Assembly: GCF_038396675.1 (NCBI RefSeq)
Contig: NC_088921.1
Coordinates: 30,517,501-30,581,500 of the forward strand
Direction of reading: 5' to 3'
From: Hydra vulgaris
Taxonomy: Eukaryota > Cnidaria > Hydrozoa > Anthoathecata > Hydridae
DNA: 64,000 nt
Part shown: positions 60,468 through 64,000 of the stretch, one piece after another
Numbering within the stretch: position 1 is the first letter of the stretch
How the letters are laid out: each line of letters begins with the position of its first letter
Translations under genes and position numbers: made by a program
Notes under the pieces: model-generated
What the model was told of the DNA's origin: nothing
The model's input: the letters and a program-made list of their open reading frames with translations, nothing else
The model's database searches: none

Positions 60468-63400
60468 TTAACTAAAAGAATAGGTGTGCATAAATTGCAA
60501 GAATTTCAAAGTCAAAGAATAAGTGTGCATAAATTGCAAGATTTTCAATGGATTTGCGTTTTTTAAATCTGGAATCAGGACACTGGCTTGAAACTTAACG
60601 CTTTCAATTTCAGATAGAAATTCATTAGCATTAAGATCACGAACATATTTTTGACAAAGTTTGTCTCCACATTTCTTCAGATCTTCAACTGACATACTTG
60701 CAAGAGAGTTACCATTTAGAAACTCAAAATCTGATGAAATCTCAGCCATTGTTTCATATCTCCAATGTAATTGTGTAACTATACTGTCAAAGACTATATT
60801 ACAATTAATTTCAAAATCTTTTTCTGGAGGTATGTGTGAACTTTCTTCCCTTGTTTCATCATCAAACATTCTTTTTGATTTTCGTTCTCTTTTGATTGGA
60901 AAGCTAGCTTCAATGTCAAGATCTTTTGATATTATTTCAGCTTTTTTCATGCTGTTATGAATGCCCCTGTCTCAAAGGTTTTGTATAGAAGCAATCAGAC
61001 CAGCAATTTTTTTTGATGCAATATCAATTTTCATATTTTTTGATTGTAAGCTGCGATTCTCTTTGTCAATTAATGTAAGTATCATGTTCCAAAGGTCAAG
61101 CCAGTAAAGAAACTCAAAATCAACTTGAATCAAAATTTCTCTAGCTCCGGACCTTGTTTCAGCATTTAGCAGAGAATCATTACTAATTTCTTGTAAAACA
61201 TTGCAAACATTTGTGATTTGATTATTTAGTGAATGGATAGCCTCCTTTTCGGCAGACCAGCGTGTTTCACTTTGACTTTTTAGGGTAACTTCAAGTGTTT
61301 TCATCAGTTTGTCTTATCTGGTAGTAGAACTTGAGAAGAAATTGAATATTTTTTGAAACTTTCCAAAAAATGTAGGGGAAAGGCGCCTATGATGGCATAC
61401 CGGTCATATTTCCATTAAAATTGGTTTTGGTAAAAAAATAATTAGACCCACATGACTTTACTGACTTTACATTAGTTTTAGTGAAAAAACGTCCCTTTGT
61501 GCACAAGTATTGTTTTTATAATCAACAAAAATCGATTTTTGGATGTGCTGTTGTAATTTTATTTCCTTCATATATTTAAGATTGTGATTTTACTATTAAC
61601 TGTGCAGACATGAAATTTTCATGCATTTTATATTTAAGTTTTGTGCATTTAGTGGAATAGTTACTTTAATTTTATCTTTTGAACAAAGTAGACACGGCTT
61701 GTTTTAATGAAAATGATGACTTTTACCCATGATGGCATACTGACGAGTTGGGGGTGTTGAAATATTGAGGAGTTGGGAAAACCTTTTTTTTTAGAAGAAA
61801 AACTTATTTTTAAGTAAAGTTAAAAGAAAGCGATGCTCCAACATTTTTTTTTAGTCCAAAAAATACGTAAAACGCAATATATCCTATGCGCATGCGCAAA
61901 ATTTTACAATGCTGGTGAGTAGCATGAAATGGTAAATTAGGATGGTTTCAAGTAATTTCTTGCTTTTCTGAGGGAAGACTCTAAGGTTAAATGAAATCAT
62001 TAAGTTACCCTCGATCCTAACTAGCCCCATCCTCCCCTATGCCATCATAGGAGCAGTGGTTGCCTATGATGGCATACTTGTGCTTTTTTTTACAATAAGA
62101 ATAACTAATAAAAAAAATAAAACTGATGAAAACTCCCAGGGTAATTATTGTTCTAGATGTAACAAGGAATGTATCCATATCAAAACTTTTATTATTGATC
62201 TTCAGGATACTGAATAATGAAGCTTCAAAGTTAAGTATGCCATCATAGGCGCCTTTCCCCTAATCATAAATGGGGAAACTTCTGCTGAATGGACTCCTAC
62301 AAGATTTAGAGTGTGAGCTGCGCAAGGCACATACTAAACACGTGCTAAATCATTTTTTGCAGTTATTTGGGCTTGAACACCAGAATATTTTGCAGACATG
62401 TTGGCTCCATTGTCATAACCCTGACCTCGGCAATCTTCGATGTTTATTTCATCTTTATTTAAGCTGAATAATATTTCTGAAGCCTGACCAACTCCGGTTT
62501 TTTGATGAGACTCAATGAAATCCAGAAAACTCTCTTCAATAGAACATTCTCCATCAGTGACACAAACATATCGGATTATTTCTGACATTTGTTCTATGTG
62601 AGAGAGACCAGGAGTGCAATCAAATAAAATTGAATAATATTTGGCTTTTTTAATTCTCGTGACTATCTCGCTTTTCACCTTTCTGCGAAGAATTTCAATT
62701 AGTTCATTCTGAATTTGTGGAGAAAAGTAACTAACAGATTTCTGCTTAAGTTTAACATTCGTTATGTGTTCTGCTAAAGAATGATGGTAGCGTGCTATTA
62801 GTTTAATTGTGTTGAGAAAGATTCCACTGTTTAGCTCACTAATAATATTGGAACTGCCTCAAAAAGCCAAATTGTTCTTAGCTCAGAACATAATTGAATC
62901 TATAACAACTTTTAGAATATTTCGCCACTTTTCTTTTTCAGTTTGGATGGTATTTTGAATGTCTTTGTCTAAAGATCTTCCCTCTCTCAGATTTTTTTCC
63001 ATTTCTTTCCTTGAAGTGAAACGCTTTCTATGTTCACAGCTATTCTCGTGTTCAGGGATTCGAGGGTTTAGTTGTTTCCATTCTGAAAAACCTTTTGATG
63101 TATCTGCAAACTTGCTTGTCTTTGTATTTGAAAAAAGGATACATGGAAAGCAAAACAAAGAATTTTTTGATGCACTGTATAACAACCATTGACGATTAAC
63201 TTTTTCCCCAATAAGAAGATTTTTTTCAAACCAACTAGAACTGAAATGTCTGTTTTCTGATGATGTTGATGTGGTAGGATAGACTTCTCTCTTGTCTTGT
63301 TTAGCACCATGTTCAACCAAAGAACATCTTAGACTGTCATTAATTTTGGGCCAAGTTGGTGGATCATCAAACTTGAATTCTAACAGATTTGTTGTAACTG

Positions 63401-63480
63401 CATTTTGGTTGACTTCATTGTTTTGCAGTAACTGTTCATCATCACATCGAAAAAAAACTGGACTTTTTTGCGCTGTAAAA
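60468..63480 (-). pseudogene. hAT transposase of the TTF-zinc-finger/ZMYM type, broken
   Basis: Minus-strand blocks run from about 63480 to 60468. A TTF-type zinc finger comes first (SWFEKNLLIGEKV, then LFCFPCILFS, EHENSCEHRKRF). Next is a DUF4371-like region (YYSILFDCTPGLSHIEQMSE, DCRGQGYDNGANMS), then PCAAHTLNLVGVHSAEVSP, the 886-bp inserted element, then TFFGKFQKIFNFFSSST and KSQSETRWSAEKEAIHSL, and a C-terminal part to 60468. Frameshift near 62880, stop near 62335. The normal C-terminal dimerisation motif is missing; instead KILQFMHTYS is tandemly duplicated just before the stop. Inactive. Confidence 0.85.
61373..62262. mobile_element. 886-bp TA-flanked element inside the hAT pseudogene
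   Basis: Ends GGGGAAAGGCGCCTATGATG (61375) and CATCATAGGCGCCTTTCCCC (to 62260) are perfect inverted repeats extending to at least 26 bp. TA lies on both outer sides. Removing the element and one TA rejoins the hAT reading frame exactly (SPFM-I-T-FFGK). TATGATGGCATA motifs recur inside near 61375, 61735, 62035, 62065 and 62235 in both orientations. No transposase is encoded, so it is non-autonomous. TA targeting suggests mobilisation by a Tc1/mariner-like enzyme (inference). Confidence 0.9.
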
Positions 63481-64000
63481 ATAAAAACAAACTATATCAA
63501 CATTTTTTCCATTGTAATATTGCAAATGACATGGCTTAGTTTGCTAAGGTTTTTAATTAAATTTATTTGTGATTTTGACTTGAAAATCCATTAATAAAAA
63601 TATTTTTACCCGGTTGTTCTGTTTGATCTTCGCTTTTTTACATCCATTTTGCAAACACCTTTTGTAATTCTTTTTTTTACTTTCAAGTCGTTGCTTTTTT
63701 AACTTTTTGAAAGCTGAACCAGATAGCTTTATTCTTTTTTTTTGATGGTGACATAATAGATTTTAAAACTTTTATTTCAAAATATTTTACTTTTCTTGAC
63801 AAAGAAAGAATGAAAGTTTCTGTGTGCGACTAGGTGTAATCAACAAATACAAATGCAATTATTTTGCCTCGATTTCTTTTTTAAAAGTTCTCAAGTCAAA
63901 AAACTGCGAGTTAAAATTATTTTCATTAAAAAATTGCAAATCTGCGTCGTAAAAGTCATTAAGTAAAACATTTGTAGTTTTGAAAACATTAAAGTGTTGC
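63481..64000. other. Upstream flank of the hAT pseudogene
   Basis: A CAG acceptor-like site lies just before the first coding block near 63475, so an upstream exon may exist, but none could be recognised before the window ends. Confidence 0.4.

Noticed and set aside
62270-62467. Plus-strand 65-codon frame near the hAT pseudogene
   Set aside because: It is antisense to the conserved hAT block containing CAAHTLNLVGVH.

Overview
The window looks like genomic DNA of a cnidarian, most likely a Hydra species. I infer this from the very high A+T content, long (TA)n tracts, short introns with GT..AG ends, and a dense mix of Harbinger, hAT, Tc1/mariner, Kolobok/Mutator-like, BEL/Pao, LINE and tRNA-derived SINE copies. 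Nothing bacterial (operons, ribosome binding sites, CRISPR) is present.

Layout. 1.1-3.8 kb holds an intact 871-codon coiled-coil gene on the minus strand with a poly(A) signal. 4.2-7.7 kb holds three Tc1/mariner remnants and a 400-bp ATGT microsatellite. The rest is dominated by a giant diverged inverted duplication: left arm about 7.96-20.04 kb, right arm about 38.26-55.17 kb, separated by an 18-kb spacer. Each arm carries, in mirror order, a BEL/Pao retrotransposon end, a (TA)n tract, a multi-exon gene for a secreted Gly/Tyr-rich repeat precursor, fold-back repeats, a SINE, and noncoding DNA. The arms differ by later insertions. The clearest is a 3-kb transposon with TTAA target duplication in the right arm, for which the left arm is the empty site.

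The repeat-precursor gene is the most interesting coding content. A signal peptide and short acidic spacer are followed by 21-residue modules, each encoded by its own 63-nt exon and each ending in GYGGYGYG-KR-E, then a poly-glycine tail. A Gly before a dibasic site is a classical layout for amidated peptides. The left copy has four such exons, the right copy nine. All lie on an exact 134-bp exon-plus-intron period.

The spacer contains a compact 73-aa secreted-peptide gene (minus strand, with TATA box, signal peptide and AATAAA). It also contains a decayed Harbinger locus at 26.9-37.7 kb: a transposase on plus and a convergent, unidentified second gene on minus. Its intron and exons have received a LINE, a (TA)n tract, a hAT MITE, a 1.2-kb hAT element and a 2.65-kb element with CCCAGTAAACAC ends.

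Beyond the right arm lie the rest of the BEL/Pao gag-pol remnant (to 58.7 kb), an ACGTC-rich repeat, and a ZMYM/TTF-type hAT transposase pseudogene (60.5-63.5 kb) split by an 886-bp TA-flanked element. Only the 871-aa gene, the two repeat-precursor genes and the 73-aa peptide gene look like intact host genes. All annotation is from reading the sequence; no database search was possible.
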